A stretch of 37,307 nt of DNA from Clostridium sp. (GTDB lineage: Bacteria > Bacillota > Clostridia > Acetivibrionales > Acetivibrionaceae), in NCBI GenBank assembly GCA_012798835.1, contig JAAZML010000072.1, forward strand, positions 1 to 37,307, in the 5' to 3' direction. Position numbers and translations under genes: made by a program. The notes beneath the pieces are model-generated. The model made no database searches. It was not told where the DNA came from and saw nothing but the letters and a program-made list of their open reading frames with translations. Below, piece by piece: positions 7,269-16,625 of the stretch (position 1 is its first letter; the number at the start of each line of letters is the position of its first letter).

Positions 7269-8564
7269 TTAAGAAGCTGATTCTTTTTTAACCCTTGATT
7301 TCTTGTTTAATGGTTTTTTCAAGGGCTTTTTGTTTTCGTTAATTATTATGTCGGGCCTGCTTTTTCCTGCAACAGAGTCTTTGGTGATTATGCACTTTTC
7401 TACATTATCCTGTGAAGGAATATCAAACATTACATCCAGCATAGTCTCTTCTAATATCGCTCTTAAGCCCCTTGCTCCGGTATCCCTTTCAATTGCTTTA
7501 TCTGCTATAGCCTCTAGAGCCTCTTTTTCAAATTCTAAAATTACATCGTCCATTTCAAAAAGTCTTCGGTATTGTTTGACCAAAGCATTTTTGGGTTCGC
7601 TTAGTATTTGCATAAGGGCGGACCTATCGAGAGAATGCAGAGAAACAATTACCGGAAGCCTTCCCACAAATTCCGGGATTAGGCCATACTTTAGCAAGTC
7701 CTGAGGCAAAATATCCTTTAAAACTTCTCCTATATCTCCCTTTTTGCGACTCTCTATCTTGGCACCAAAACCCATTGCCTTTTTACCTATTCTATTTTCA
7801 ATAATTTTATCAATTCCATCAAAAGCACCGCCACAAATAAAGAGTATATTTGTGGTATCAACCTGTATAAACTCCTGATGCGGGTGCTTCCTTCCGCCTT
7901 GCGGAGGTACCGAGGCAACTGTCCCTTCTAATATCTTAAGTAATGCCTGCTGAACCCCCTCACCGCTTACATCCCTCGTTATTGACGGGTTTTCCGATTT
8001 TCTTGCGACCTTGTCTACCTCATCTATATATATTATACCCTTCTCTGCTCTTTCAATATCGTAATCAGCAGATTGAATAAGCTTTAAAAGGATGTTCTCA
8101 ACATCTTCACCTACATATCCCGCTTCAGTTAGGGATGTCGCATCTGCTATTGCAAACGGAACATTTAATATTCTTGCTAATGTCTGTGCCAAAAGTGTCT
8201 TTCCCGAACCCGTAGGCCCTAGCATAACTATATTACTTTTTTGAAGTTCAACATCGGAGCCCTTGACATCTGAATTAATCCTTTTGTAATGATTGTATAC
8301 TGCAACGGATAAGGACTTTTTTGCGGATTCCTGCCCTATTACATATTGATCCAGTATGCCCTTTATTTCATTTGGCTTTGGTATATTACTAAGACCGGAA
8401 TCAGCCCTTGCTTCCTCAAATTCTTCCTCAATTATTTCGGAGCAAAGTTCGATACACTCATCGCATATATATACACCAGGTCCAGCCACTAATCTCTTGA
8501 CCTGTTCTTGTGTTTTTCCGCAGAAGGAACATTTTAGTTGTTTTTTTTCATCATACCTGGACAT
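7269..8564 (-). CDS. clpX: ClpXP protease ATPase subunit ClpX
   Basis: This 431-aa ClpX is the AAA+ unfoldase of the ClpXP protease. The N-terminal zinc-binding domain has C12, C15, C34 and C37 (CSFCGKT and [10 protein letters not shown]). Walker A is GPTGSGKT near residue 118 and Walker B is IIYIDEVDK. The pore loop lies in the stretch around GYVGEDVEN. The short C-terminal extension is rich in Lys. ClpX recognises substrates including SsrA-tagged peptides, linking it to the tmRNA/SmpB genes at the left edge. The start has GAGGTGG seven bases upstream. clpP lies immediately before it (16 bases between genes). Confidence 0.98.
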   Translation of the reverse strand: MSRYDEKKQLKCSFCGKTQEQVKRLVAGPGVYICDECIELCSEIIEEEFEEARADSGLSNIPKPNEIKGILDQYVIGQESAKKSLSVAVYNHYKRINSDVKGSDVELQKSNIVMLGPTGSGKTLLAQTLARILNVPFAIADATSLTEAGYVGEDVENILLKLIQSADYDIERAEKGIIYIDEVDKVARKSENPSITRDVSGEGVQQALLKILEGTVASVPPQGGRKHPHQEFIQVDTTNILFICGGAFDGIDKIIENRIGKKAMGFGAKIESRKKGDIGEVLKDILPQDLLKYGLIPEFVGRLPVIVSLHSLDRSALMQILSEPKNALVKQYRRLFEMDDVILEFEKEALEAIADKAIERDTGARGLRAILEETMLDVMFDIPSQDNVEKCIITKDSVAGKSRPDIIINENKKPLKKPLNKKSRVKKESAS

Positions 8565-8580
8565 CCTATGACCACCTCAT

Positions 8581-9165
8581 TTATTTTCTTCTTTGCATAA
8601 CTTCGTCTACGATTCCATATTCTTTGGCTTCCTCTGCAGACATGAAAAAATCCCTCTCTGTATCCCTTTCAATTTTTTCTAAAGGCTGGCCTGTTTTTTC
8701 ACTTAAAATCTTATTTATCTTGTTTTTGATCTTAATTATTTGCTCGGCATGGATTTTTATATCCGTAGCCTGCCCCCGCGCACCGCCTAATGGCTGATGT
8801 ATCATGACTTCACTATTTGGAAGTGCAAATCTTTTTCCCTTTGCACCAGCGGCTAAAAGAAATGCACCCATGCTTGCCGCCATCCCCACACAGATTGTGG
8901 AAACGTCGGGCTTAACATATTGCATTGTATCAAATATGGCAAACCCCGATGTCACCGAGCCACCCGGGCTGTTTATATAGAGCTGTATATCCTTGTCAGG
9001 ATCTTCTGCTTCTAAAAATAGCATTTGTGCAACCACAAGGCTTGCAGTCACATCATTTACCTCGTCACTTAAAACTATTATTCTATCTTTTAAAAGTCTT
9101 GAATAAATATCATACGAACGCTCCCCGCGGTTTGTTTGTTCTACTACTATCGGCACCAGACTCAT
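8581..9165 (-). CDS. clpP: ATP-dependent Clp protease proteolytic subunit ClpP
   Basis: This 194-aa ClpP forms the tetradecameric proteolytic chamber that works with ClpX. The catalytic triad is visible at the standard positions: S98 in [10 protein letters not shown]123 in MIHQPLGG, and D172 after ERDTER. The Gly-rich INSPGGSV, which helps form the oxyanion hole, is also present. The ATG at 9165 is preceded by GGGAAGGGG. The order tig-clpP-clpX is the common bacterial arrangement, and the spacing on both sides is short. Confidence 0.98.
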   Translation of the reverse strand: MSLVPIVVEQTNRGERSYDIYSRLLKDRIIVLSDEVNDVTASLVVAQMLFLEAEDPDKDIQLYINSPGGSVTSGFAIFDTMQYVKPDVSTICVGMAASMGAFLLAAGAKGKRFALPNSEVMIHQPLGGARGQATDIKIHAEQIIKIKNKINKILSEKTGQPLEKIERDTERDFFMSAEEAKEYGIVDEVMQRRK

Positions 9166-9234
9166 AACTATCCCCTTCCCATCATATTTGATTTCTATTT
9201 ATTTTTTCCCACATTATCGATAAATTAAACCCAT

Positions 9235-10521
9235 TTAGGATATTTTTGCGTTCTCGACAAGGAAATTTATAATCTTTTTATTTTCAATTTCCACCCTAAT
9301 ATATTCTATATCGGCATTTGCAAAATGTTTCTTAAAATCTTCAATTTCCATCCCAGAACGTTCGGATTCCTCCTTAATTCTATTATCTATATCCTCCTGA
9401 GTTGCTTTAAGATCTTCATTTTTCATGATTTTATCCAAAACAAGACCCGTTTTAATATCCCTTTGAGCATCCTCCCTTAGCCTTTCTTTAAATGCGTCTG
9501 TACTCATTCCGCTAGAAGAAAGATACCCCTCCATATCAACGCCCTGAGCTTTTAGGGCTGTGCTATATCTTCCGAACATGCTGTTTATCTGATTTTCTAT
9601 CATGATTTCCGGTATTTCCACTTTAGCACCGGCAACAATCTTCTCAACCAGTTTATCCTCTAACATACGTTTTTCCTTCTTTTTTGCTTCCTCAGCCAAT
9701 TTCCCTTTAATATCAGCTTTATATTCTTCCAAAGTATCAAATTCGCTTACATCCTTTGCAAATTCATCGTCTATAATGGGTAATTCCTTGATCTTTACAT
9801 CATTGATAATTACCTTAAACAGTGCATCCTTGCCCGCTAGTTCCTCGCTTGCATAATCTTCTGGGAAAGTGACATTAACATCCACATCATCCCCGGGTCT
9901 TGTCCCTATAAGCTGTTCCTCAAATCCTCCGATAAAGCTTTTGGATCCAATTTCGAGAATATAATCATCTGCCTTTCCCCCCTCAAAGGGTTCTCCATCA
10001 ACAAAACCTTCGAAATCTATTTGTGCTAGATCACCATTTTGTATGCCCCTGTCATCTACCGACATCAGCCTAGCACTTTTTTCGGCGGCAGCCTTCAATT
10101 CCTTTTCTACTTCCTCGTCGGTAATATCAATTTTGGGCTTTTCAATTTCAATTCCCTTATATTCGCCTAGTTCCACATCGGGTTCAACAACTACACTGGC
10201 AGTAAATACAAGGCTTTTATCTTCCCCTATATCCTTGATATCCAGACTTGGGTAATCTACGGGGGAGATACCGTTTTCCTTAACCGCCTGCTGATAAGCC
10301 TCGGTGCAGACAATGTTAATGGCATCCTCATATAATACCTCTTCACCATAATGCCTTTCTACAATATTCCTTGGTGCCCTCCCTTTTCTAAATCCGGGCA
10401 CACTGAATTTTTTCATATTCTTTTGAAAGGATCTTTTAAGTCCTTCTTCAAATTTCTCTGGTTCAAGCTTAATTTCAAATTCCACAACACTTTTATCTTT
10501 TCTTTCCATCTTTACATCCAT
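9235..10521 (-). CDS. tig: Trigger factor, ribosome-associated chaperone and PPIase
   Basis: This 428-aa trigger factor has three domains. The N-terminal ribosome-binding domain carries the signature GFRKGRAPR. The FKBP-type peptidyl-prolyl isomerase domain is about residues 160-250 (IDFEGFVDGEPFEGG, PGDDVDVNVTFPEDY). The helical C-terminal chaperone domain follows. It binds near the exit tunnel and holds nascent chains. The ORF-track start is a GTG only two bases after GGGAGG. The ATG at 10521, eleven bases after the same site, gives the usual N-terminus and is preferred. It leads the tig-clpP-clpX group. Confidence 0.96.
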   Translation of the reverse strand: MDVKMERKDKSVVEFEIKLEPEKFEEGLKRSFQKNMKKFSVPGFRKGRAPRNIVERHYGEEVLYEDAINIVCTEAYQQAVKENGISPVDYPSLDIKDIGEDKSLVFTASVVVEPDVELGEYKGIEIEKPKIDITDEEVEKELKAAAEKSARLMSVDDRGIQNGDLAQIDFEGFVDGEPFEGGKADDYILEIGSKSFIGGFEEQLIGTRPGDDVDVNVTFPEDYASEELAGKDALFKVIINDVKIKELPIIDDEFAKDVSEFDTLEEYKADIKGKLAEEAKKKEKRMLEDKLVEKIVAGAKVEIPEIMIENQINSMFGRYSTALKAQGVDMEGYLSSSGMSTDAFKERLREDAQRDIKTGLVLDKIMKNEDLKATQEDIDNRIKEESERSGMEIEDFKKHFANADIEYIRVEIENKKIINFLVENAKIS

Positions 10522-10596
10522 CCGAAACACGTCCTCCCATTGTATAAGTTCTAAAATATTGTTTATCTATATATATTTGTATCTTTGCCGAAAACC

Positions 10597-10627
10597 GCAT
10601 TATATAGTGGTAAATACCGCATAATGC
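10597..10627. repeat. Nested inverted repeats in the tig leader
   Basis: GCATTAT (10597-10603) pairs with ATAATGC (10621-10627). The 17-base interval contains GGTAAATACC (10609-10618), itself palindromic. Together they could form a two-tier hairpin in the tig mRNA leader or a protein-binding site. Confidence 0.4.
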
Positions 10628-10648
10628 CCATATTAAATTAGCCTTTAC

Positions 10649-10678
10649 ATTATAACATAATATATTTTGAAAATCCAA
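10649..10678 (-). promoter_or_regulatory. Possible promoter of tig
   Basis: The minus strand has TTGGAT (10678-10673), an 18-base spacer, and a perfect TATAAT (10654-10649). The predicted start near 10642 gives a leader of about 120 bases that contains the nested inverted repeats. Confidence 0.45.
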
Positions 10679-10754
10679 TAGAAACGTTCAAATATTCCCT
10701 GGTATTTCCCACTCATTCAGGGGTAGATTTTTCCCTCCCAATATCCCTGCAAAA

Positions 10755-12056
10755 TTATACCTTCCGCCTATTGTTGTTTCGCCCGATGAGTCTTTCCATA
10801 ACAAGAAGCGAAATAACACCCACCACAAAGCCATTGCCTAAGATGGGCCTTAGGATTAAGGGAAATGTATTTAATGTATCCTGGGGTAAAAATGACACGA
10901 TTATGCTAAGCATAAGGCTCAGACCTATAACCAAACCATGCTCAAAGGCAAACTCCTCCGAAGAATTTAGGGCAATAGTCAAACCTGCGGCTATTTGGGA
11001 ACACATAATATAAATTAAAATAGCACCTATTACGGCGGGGGGTATTGCCCCCATAAAAGCTATAATTCCGGGAAAAAAGGATATTGCCAACAAACCTAGG
11101 CCCATGGGTACTAGGGTATACCTAGACGCACACCTCGTTGATACTATTACACCGGGGCTTAAGGAAAAATTAACGGGGCCAATAACCCCAAAAAAACCAG
11201 AAAGTATATTCCCAAGTCCAGTGACGGTTATTCCCCGTGTCACTCGCTTTTTGCCTTTGCCTGGATCGATTAGCTGATTTACCGATTGAATCGAACCCAA
11301 ATCATTGACTGCAAGAGCCAAAAAACAAATCAAAAACGATATAATAGTACCCGTCTCAAAGGTTGGTTTTAAAGTGAAACCCGAAAATAGAGCCGGTGCA
11401 AAACCATAATTTCCTCTGCCGGATATATCGACGGAAAAAAGAAAATTATATATCAGCGTACCCAAAAGAATTGCCCAAATATTCAGGGTCGATTTCCATA
11501 TGCCGGACAAAAACCTATTGGCAGCAAACATCGCAAAGATGATGGCCAATGAAAAAATTAGATTTAAAAACCCGGTCCCCTTCCCCATGGTGGTCGTCAC
11601 CAAATCCGTAATCATCGGTGTAAGGGTAAAAGCTATCAATATAAGAGTCCCCGCTACTACCCGCGGAGTAAATAGTTTTTTTAAGTAATCGAACAACCCT
11701 GTTATACTAAGTACCGCCAGTACCAGACCGCATACCATTATAGAAAAGTATACAGAATCAATGCTGCCGGCTTGGCTCGATGTTATACCCACTAAAAGCA
11801 CCGTAGCCGGACCCACAATTAGCGGTAAACCATGTCCCCAGTAAACCTGCATTAAAACAGTAACGGCCGTCACAAAAAACAGTTTTTGCAAATAGATAAC
11901 TTGCTCTGAAAAGGTATCAAAATGAATCCCCGCTACTACCCCCCCAATAATAATAACAATTGGTATGGTAATAACTAGCCATTGTAAGCCAAGAAGGATC
12001 AGATCCTTTGGGGATGGGACTTCGTTTAAACTGTATTTAAAATCTATTTTATTCAA
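10755..12056 (-). CDS. NCS2-family nucleobase permease (uracil/xanthine type), divergent
   Basis: This 433-aa integral membrane protein has about 12-14 hydrophobic segments and the layout of the NCS2/NAT family (UraA, PbuX), which import uracil, xanthine or related bases with a cation. The segment AVNDLGSIQSVNQLI matches the conserved loop before TM8. The family signature, normally of the form ENxGxxxxTR, is altered here to LSPGVIVSTR, so the substrate is uncertain. The start is TTG with AGGAGAGG four bases upstream. The gene has its own promoter (12123-12152) after the spoIIQ terminator and no close operon partner. Confidence 0.8.
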   Translation of the reverse strand: MNKIDFKYSLNEVPSPKDLILLGLQWLVITIPIVIIIGGVVAGIHFDTFSEQVIYLQKLFFVTAVTVLMQVYWGHGLPLIVGPATVLLVGITSSQAGSIDSVYFSIMVCGLVLAVLSITGLFDYLKKLFTPRVVAGTLILIAFTLTPMITDLVTTTMGKGTGFLNLIFSLAIIFAMFAANRFLSGIWKSTLNIWAILLGTLIYNFLFSVDISGRGNYGFAPALFSGFTLKPTFETGTIISFLICFLALAVNDLGSIQSVNQLIDPGKGKKRVTRGITVTGLGNILSGFFGVIGPVNFSLSPGVIVSTRCASRYTLVPMGLGLLAISFFPGIIAFMGAIPPAVIGAILIYIMCSQIAAGLTIALNSSEEFAFEHGLVIGLSLMLSIIVSFLPQDTLNTFPLILRPILGNGFVVGVISLLVMERLIGRNNNRRKV

Positions 12057-12122
12057 AAAACCTCTCCTTTTATGTATGTTTAATTTTTAGATATAATGGA
12101 TAAAAGCTAAGATGCTTACTTT

Positions 12123-12152
12123 AGTATAAAACACAGCACACAAAAAAAGCAA
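12123..12152 (-). promoter_or_regulatory. Possible promoter of the NCS2 permease gene
   Basis: TTGCTT (12152-12147) and TATACT (12128-12123) on the minus strand are spaced by 18 bases. The leader is about 60 bases. It is too short and lacks the helices for a purine riboswitch. Confidence 0.45.
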
Positions 12153-12176
12153 GCCAATTGCAACTTTTACCACATA

Positions 12177-12205
12177 ATAAAACCTGCCCCAATAAAAGGA
12201 GCAGG
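12177..12205 (-). terminator. Rho-independent terminator after spoIIQ
   Basis: On the minus strand CCTGCTCC pairs with GGGGCAGG (8 bp, one G-T) around a 7-base loop and is followed by TTTTATT. It lies about 20 bases after the spoIIQ stop. Confidence 0.85.
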
Positions 12206-12226
12206 CCAATGATTCATTTTATATTT

Positions 12227-13141
12227 TTAATATAAGGAAAGATATCCCCCCGGATCTACTGGTTTGCCATCCTTTATAACCTCAAAATGCAAATGTGGAG
12301 GTTCCGCCGATTCGATTAATGCAGTATTTCCTACGCTTCCCACAGCATCCCCCCTTTTAACCTTCTGGTTGGGGACAACCATATCGCCATCTGCAAGGTT
12401 TGCATATAAAGTCTTAAGACCGCTGCCGTGTTCAACCACCACCGTCACCCCGAACCTGGGATCATTTTTGATTTCCGCAACTATACCGTCCGCAACAACC
12501 TTGACGGGTGTGCCCCAATCAGCTCTTAAATCTATTCCGCTATGTGCCCTCCATTCTTCGAGGGTTTTTGAGTAAACTAATTGTTCCATCGCATATTCGA
12601 GGGTCACCTCACCAAAAACCGGCATAGCAAATGTTTCTATTGCTTCTTCACTGTTTTCCACTGCATTTAGTACAGCTGTGCTGCTATTTTCTAAGTCTAC
12701 GGTTTCTTGTGCTTTTGCCTCCGATGTCTTTTCCTCAGTTTCCTCCTTAACCGGCTCTGAATTTTCGGTTGTTTCAGGTTTTTGTACCGCTTCGGCGGAA
12801 TCATCGTGTTCTATATTCCCACTGGTATCGATAATCCCGTCTATTTCCTCCAAAGTGCTGGATATAGCCCCGGTTTCACCAGTTTTGTAATACCCCGAAT
12901 ATTCCCCCAGTGCTAAGTAGTTGCTACTTTCGTTTTCGTCCGTTTCCCCATCCGCTATATTAAAAGGTGGACTGCCATAATCCCCGGATGAGCTTATGTT
13001 ATGGGCCGTGACAAGTGCTGCAGTAATTCCAATGGCTGCTATACATAATACCAAAACAATATAGAAACCCTTCTTGTCGAAAAAATCTAACAACTTCTTT
13101 TGTGTTACCTTCTTATTCGGAAACATTTTTTTAAAATCCAC
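12227..13141 (-). CDS. spoIIQ: Stage II sporulation protein SpoIIQ (LytM/M23 domain)
   Basis: This 304-aa protein has a short cytoplasmic start, one membrane segment (about residues 25-45), a long acidic Glu/Ser-rich linker, and a C-terminal M23 domain. It lies next to spoIID and murA, so it is SpoIIQ, the forespore half of the engulfment channel with SpoIIIAH. The zinc-ligand motif HSGID and the PHLHFEV motif are intact. The further catalytic His, usually in a Y-x-H-L context, is Asn here (LYANL). The GTG at 13141 is chosen because GGAGGTG lies six bases before it; the ORF-track ATG at 13156 overlaps that site. A strong sigma-F-like promoter lies upstream. Confidence 0.9.
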   Translation of the reverse strand: MDFKKMFPNKKVTQKKLLDFFDKKGFYIVLVLCIAAIGITAALVTAHNISSSGDYGSPPFNIADGETDENESSNYLALGEYSGYYKTGETGAISSTLEEIDGIIDTSGNIEHDDSAEAVQKPETTENSEPVKEETEEKTSEAKAQETVDLENSSTAVLNAVENSEEAIETFAMPVFGEVTLEYAMEQLVYSKTLEEWRAHSGIDLRADWGTPVKVVADGIVAEIKNDPRFGVTVVVEHGSGLKTLYANLADGDMVVPNQKVKRGDAVGSVGNTALIESAEPPHLHFEVIKDGKPVDPGGYLSLY

Positions 13142-13160
13142 TTTTTTCACCTCCATTTAT

Positions 13161-13190
13161 TATTGTTTCCGCCTATGGCAACAATATACA
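13161..13190 (-). promoter_or_regulatory. Sigma-F-type (forespore) promoter of spoIIQ
   Basis: The minus strand reads TGTATA (13190-13185), a 14-base spacer, then GGAAACAATA (13170-13161). The latter fits the Bacillus sigma-F -10 pattern GGNRANANTW at every fixed position. spoIIQ is a classic sigma-F gene in Bacillus. The predicted transcript start is only a few bases before the ribosome binding site, so the leader would be very short. Confidence 0.7.
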
Positions 13191-13205
13191 TAGAGGTGAA
13201 AAACT

Positions 13206-14261
13206 TTATTGGGTATCTATGGGTAATGCAGTCTCCATCTCCTCGATAAGACCGATACATACGCCCTGGTAATAATATTTGAGGATTTCCTCATATTCTT
13301 CCCCATCTGAAGCCCGATAATTTGCTCCCCACTGGCTCATGCCAACACCGTGGCCGTATCCTATGGTTGTTATCTTAAGCTGCGAATCACCTATATCCTC
13401 GATAGAGAAATTGGTGGATCGTAGGTCTAAAAGATTTCTAAATTCGGTACCTTTAAAAATCGTATCACCCACGCTAATATTTTTTACTCTGCCGGCCTCC
13501 GTACGTTCTAGGATCTCAATTTCATCGTAGAGCTCCGAAATTTCCACCTTCATTTCCGGACACTGGACCTTTAGCTTTTCCACCATATCTTTCTTTTTAA
13601 ATATTCTTTCGACCTCGTATCCCGCAGATACATCCTCGCCTTTGCTTACAACACTTTTTAGGTATGGAACCTTAGTACCCTCCCATACATCCTCGGAATT
13701 TTCGGTCATACCACCGCTATTTGAATGGAACACCGGATTTACTACGCTATTTTCATATAAAAGAATCTGTCCCTCTGTATCCATAACCGCCTTTTCAATT
13801 TTTCCCCAGTTTTCATCCCGGGATTTTTGATTATCCCACTTTCTTAGAGCATCTTGCTTGCTAATCCATGCCTGACAGTGGGCAAAATCCGTACAAACAT
13901 CAGCTCCCGCATGAATATCATCGTCACTGGTATAGATCTTCTTCATACGCCCATAGGCATATGTACGTGCTGCCACGGCCTGCGCCTTCAATGCCTCAAT
14001 TTCAAAATCAACAGGCATTTCAGCGGCAACAACACCCTTTATGTATTCCTCCAAAGGCATTTCTTTGGTTTCGTCTTGAGCTTTTATATATACCCCTATT
14101 ATTACTTCCCCAGTCTTTGCCTGTTCCGGCTCTTGCTCTAGTTTATCGCTCTTTGCAGGTACAATATCGTTTATAACGGTACTGCAACCCTTTACAATGA
14201 GCAGGGGGATTATCACTATTATAATTGTCATAAATAGGATGTAGCCAAAAATATTTTTCAT
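13206..14261 (-). CDS. spoIID: Stage II sporulation protein D (SpoIID), peptidoglycan lytic enzyme
   Basis: This 351-aa SpoIID is the mother-cell lytic transglycosylase that drives engulfment with SpoIIM and SpoIIP. A membrane anchor covers about residues 5-25. The catalytic Glu is E81 in KGVVAAEMP, inside the family signature ALKAQAVAART. The zinc-binding loop VCTDFAHCQAW is present, as is the late YGHGVGMSQWGA block. The start ATG has AAAAGG eight bases upstream. It follows murA and precedes spoIIQ, the conserved Firmicute order. A weak sigma-E-like site overlaps the end of murA. Confidence 0.96.
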   Translation of the reverse strand: MKNIFGYILFMTIIIVIIPLLIVKGCSTVINDIVPAKSDKLEQEPEQAKTGEVIIGVYIKAQDETKEMPLEEYIKGVVAAEMPVDFEIEALKAQAVAARTYAYGRMKKIYTSDDDIHAGADVCTDFAHCQAWISKQDALRKWDNQKSRDENWGKIEKAVMDTEGQILLYENSVVNPVFHSNSGGMTENSEDVWEGTKVPYLKSVVSKGEDVSAGYEVERIFKKKDMVEKLKVQCPEMKVEISELYDEIEILERTEAGRVKNISVGDTIFKGTEFRNLLDLRSTNFSIEDIGDSQLKITTIGYGHGVGMSQWGANYRASDGEEYEEILKYYYQGVCIGLIEEMETALPIDTQ

Positions 14262-14317
14262 TATTCATACCTTTTTATAGCGTAATGGTTTTTGTCCAAG
14301 TTACATTGCTACTAAAA

Positions 14318-14346
14318 TAGATATGATAATATGCTTTCGGTTATTC
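14318..14346 (-). promoter_or_regulatory. Weak sigma-E-like promoter of spoIID
   Basis: The minus strand has GAATAAC (14346-14340), 14 bases, then CATATCTA (14325-14318). This partly fits the mother-cell sigma-E pattern (GHATATT and CATACAHT; five of seven and five of eight positions). spoIID is sigma-E controlled in Bacillus, which is the main reason to note it. Confidence 0.3.
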
Positions 14347-14348
14347 TA

Positions 14349-15617
14349 TTAATCTTCCTCTTCGACCCTTTTAATGTTTGCCCCCAGTGCATTTAGCTTT
14401 TTATCAATTCTTACATATCCTCTTTCTATATGTTCTATTTCCGTGACCTCGGTAGGCCCTTCCGCTGTAAGCCCCGCTAGTATAAGTGCAGCACCAGCCC
14501 TGAGATCCGTAGCCCTCACTACAGCACCCGTGAGTTTGGATCCTCCCTCTATTATGGCGCTTCTTCCTTCTATTTTAGCACTGGCACCCATTCTTTTAAG
14601 TTCAGCTAAATGCATAAACCTATTTTCGAAAATAGTTTCTATAACCATGCTAGTACCCCCGGCCTTGGTCATCAAAGATGTCATTTGCGCCTGCATATCC
14701 GTGGGGAATCCGGGGTATGGATGGGTTTTTATATCTATTGGCTTTATCTCATCCCCCGCTTTTACATGTATACTTGAAAGTTCTTCCGAAACCTCGACTC
14801 CCGCTTCCCTTAACTTTGCGGTTATAGGTTTTACATGATCCGGCACAATATTTTCAATCAATACATCTCCGCCGGTAACCGCCGCTGCCACCATAAAAGT
14901 ACCCGCCTCAATCCTATCGGGAATAACCGCATGGTTTATACCCCTAAGGCTTGAGACCCCATTTATCTTTATTGTATCCGTGCCCGCCCCTTTGATGTCC
15001 GCACCCATGGTTGTCAGGTATGTTGCAAGATCAACAATTTCAGGTTCGGTCGCAGCATTTTCAATTATGGACTGCCCCTCTGCCAAAACCGCCGCCATCA
15101 TTATATTTTCAGTTGCACCCACGCTGGGGAAATCTAGATATATTTTACTGCCCCTAAGTTTCCCATCCACCCGTGCCTCTATATACCCATGTCCCTGGTT
15201 GATCTGTGCACCCATTGCAGCAAATCCCTTAAGATGCAAATCCACAGGTCTTGTCCCTATCGCACACCCACCCGGAAGGGAAATCTTCGCTACCCCTGTC
15301 CTAGCCAGCAAAGGCCCCATAACAAGTATAGATGCCCGCATTTTATTAACCAGCTCATAGGGAGCTGTTGTGTTTATAATATCTTTTAAAATAATGTGGA
15401 GTTTTGATTCTTCTTCAGTAAACTTAACATTTACACCAAAGGACTCTAATAAGTCACACATAATTTTCACATCTGTAAGATTTGGAATTTCGTCTAATAT
15501 GCTTTCTCCGTCACCCAAAATTGATGCAGCCATGATGGGCAGAACCGAATTTTTTGCACCGCTTATTCTTACTTTTCCATTCAAAGGGTTACCTTTGTTT
15601 ATTATTAATTTTGGCAC
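14349..15617 (-). CDS. murA: UDP-N-acetylglucosamine 1-carboxyvinyltransferase MurA
   Basis: This 422-aa MurA makes the first committed step of peptidoglycan synthesis, transferring enolpyruvate from PEP to UDP-GlcNAc. SGAKNS contains the substrate-binding K22. The active-site Cys is C118 in PGGCAIG, the residue targeted by fosfomycin, so the enzyme is of the Cys (sensitive) type rather than the Asp type. The Arg-rich [11 protein letters not shown] block is also present. The ATG has AAAGGAAG upstream. It lies between ywmB and spoIID as in other spore formers. Confidence 0.98.
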   Translation of the reverse strand: MPKLIINKGNPLNGKVRISGAKNSVLPIMAASILGDGESILDEIPNLTDVKIMCDLLESFGVNVKFTEEESKLHIILKDIINTTAPYELVNKMRASILVMGPLLARTGVAKISLPGGCAIGTRPVDLHLKGFAAMGAQINQGHGYIEARVDGKLRGSKIYLDFPSVGATENIMMAAVLAEGQSIIENAATEPEIVDLATYLTTMGADIKGAGTDTIKINGVSSLRGINHAVIPDRIEAGTFMVAAAVTGGDVLIENIVPDHVKPITAKLREAGVEVSEELSSIHVKAGDEIKPIDIKTHPYPGFPTDMQAQMTSLMTKAGGTSMVIETIFENRFMHLAELKRMGASAKIEGRSAIIEGGSKLTGAVVRATDLRAGAALILAGLTAEGPTEVTEIEHIERGYVRIDKKLNALGANIKRVEEED

Positions 15618-15680
15618 ATCGATTCTTCCTTTCGTTTTTTTAAAATTTTGTCTTTTGTATACCGATCTACGGATATTTTT

Positions 15681-16430
15681 CTAATATTCAATCATTATTA
15701 CTGGAATTGCAACCCATATGTAGGTTTTGTTCTCATACGAATTATACCTCGTTGCCAAATTCATATTAATCTTTTTTCCATCTAGCAATAGGGTATTATC
15801 TATTGCGGGTGAATAGGCACAAATGCTTGTCAGACCTGAATCCCAAATGCTGCTGATTCCCTTAGCATCCATGCTGCATAATACTTTTTTTATGACTTTA
15901 TTTAGTTCTCTCTCCCCCCGCTCCCCCTCGTAGTACCCAGTAATGCACATGTTTATCCCCGATCTTATTCCATATTTGTCGAGAACATAAAACAGTTTAT
16001 CGTAAATATCTCCAAGTTTCAAATAATCCGTAATTATACTTATAGATATATGAAACCTTTCTTCCGTACTTTTTTTTGGGGCTTTGGCATAAATACTGAG
16101 CCTTCTACCCGCCCCGATAGAACCTTTTAGTTCTATTTTAGAATCATCATCGGCAAACTTTCTAGGACATACCTCATCCTCATTTAAGCCCAAATCCTGG
16201 GCAATGTTATTAATTGTCTTTGAAAGTTCATCAATACTTCTATATTGTTCCCCCAAATCAGCATTAACATAGAATTCTCCGTTTGCAAAATTTGCACCCG
16301 AAATTTCAAATGCTTTTTCAAGGGCAAAAGAAGTTGATCCCTTACTATAATAAAGCTTTGTATACCCAATTGTAAATAGCATTATCAATATTAATACAAA
16401 ATAAAAGTAATACCTCGTATTTTTTTGCAT
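15681..16430 (-). CDS. ywmB: YwmB-family (TATA-box-binding-like) exported protein
   Basis: This 249-aa protein has an N-terminal hydrophobic segment (about residues 8-28) and then a soluble region of the YwmB family. The C-terminal block NLATRYNSYENKTYIWVAIP ending IEY is typical of the family. Its structural fold resembles TATA-box binding protein, but no DNA-binding role is known and the protein appears to be exported. It sits directly before murA, as in other spore-forming Firmicutes. The ATG at 16430 is chosen because AGGGGG lies six bases upstream. The longer ORF-track start adds 11 residues without a good ribosome site. Confidence 0.8.
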   Translation of the reverse strand: MQKNTRYYFYFVLILIMLFTIGYTKLYYSKGSTSFALEKAFEISGANFANGEFYVNADLGEQYRSIDELSKTINNIAQDLGLNEDEVCPRKFADDDSKIELKGSIGAGRRLSIYAKAPKKSTEERFHISISIITDYLKLGDIYDKLFYVLDKYGIRSGINMCITGYYEGERGERELNKVIKKVLCSMDAKGISSIWDSGLTSICAYSPAIDNTLLLDGKKINMNLATRYNSYENKTYIWVAIPVIMIEY

Positions 16431-16625
16431 ATATATCCCCCTATACCACACCATGCCAATCATGAGAAACAGGCATAATCATAGTAAAATTATAACCCTT
16501 AATATAAAAGGATATACATGTATTATTTTTTAAAAAATTTAATTCGGCCACTGATGGGTATAAAAAAATGCATCCAAAACGTTATCCCCTTAAAAATGTT
16601 TCGTTGTAATTTTAAAATCCCCCTA

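Noticed and set aside
12057-12226. Purine or other riboswitch before the permease
   Set aside because: The space holds only the spoIIQ terminator, a promoter and a leader of about 60 bases without conserved riboswitch elements.
14374-14838. 154-aa plus-strand ORF
   Set aside because: Antisense shadow of murA without a ribosome site.
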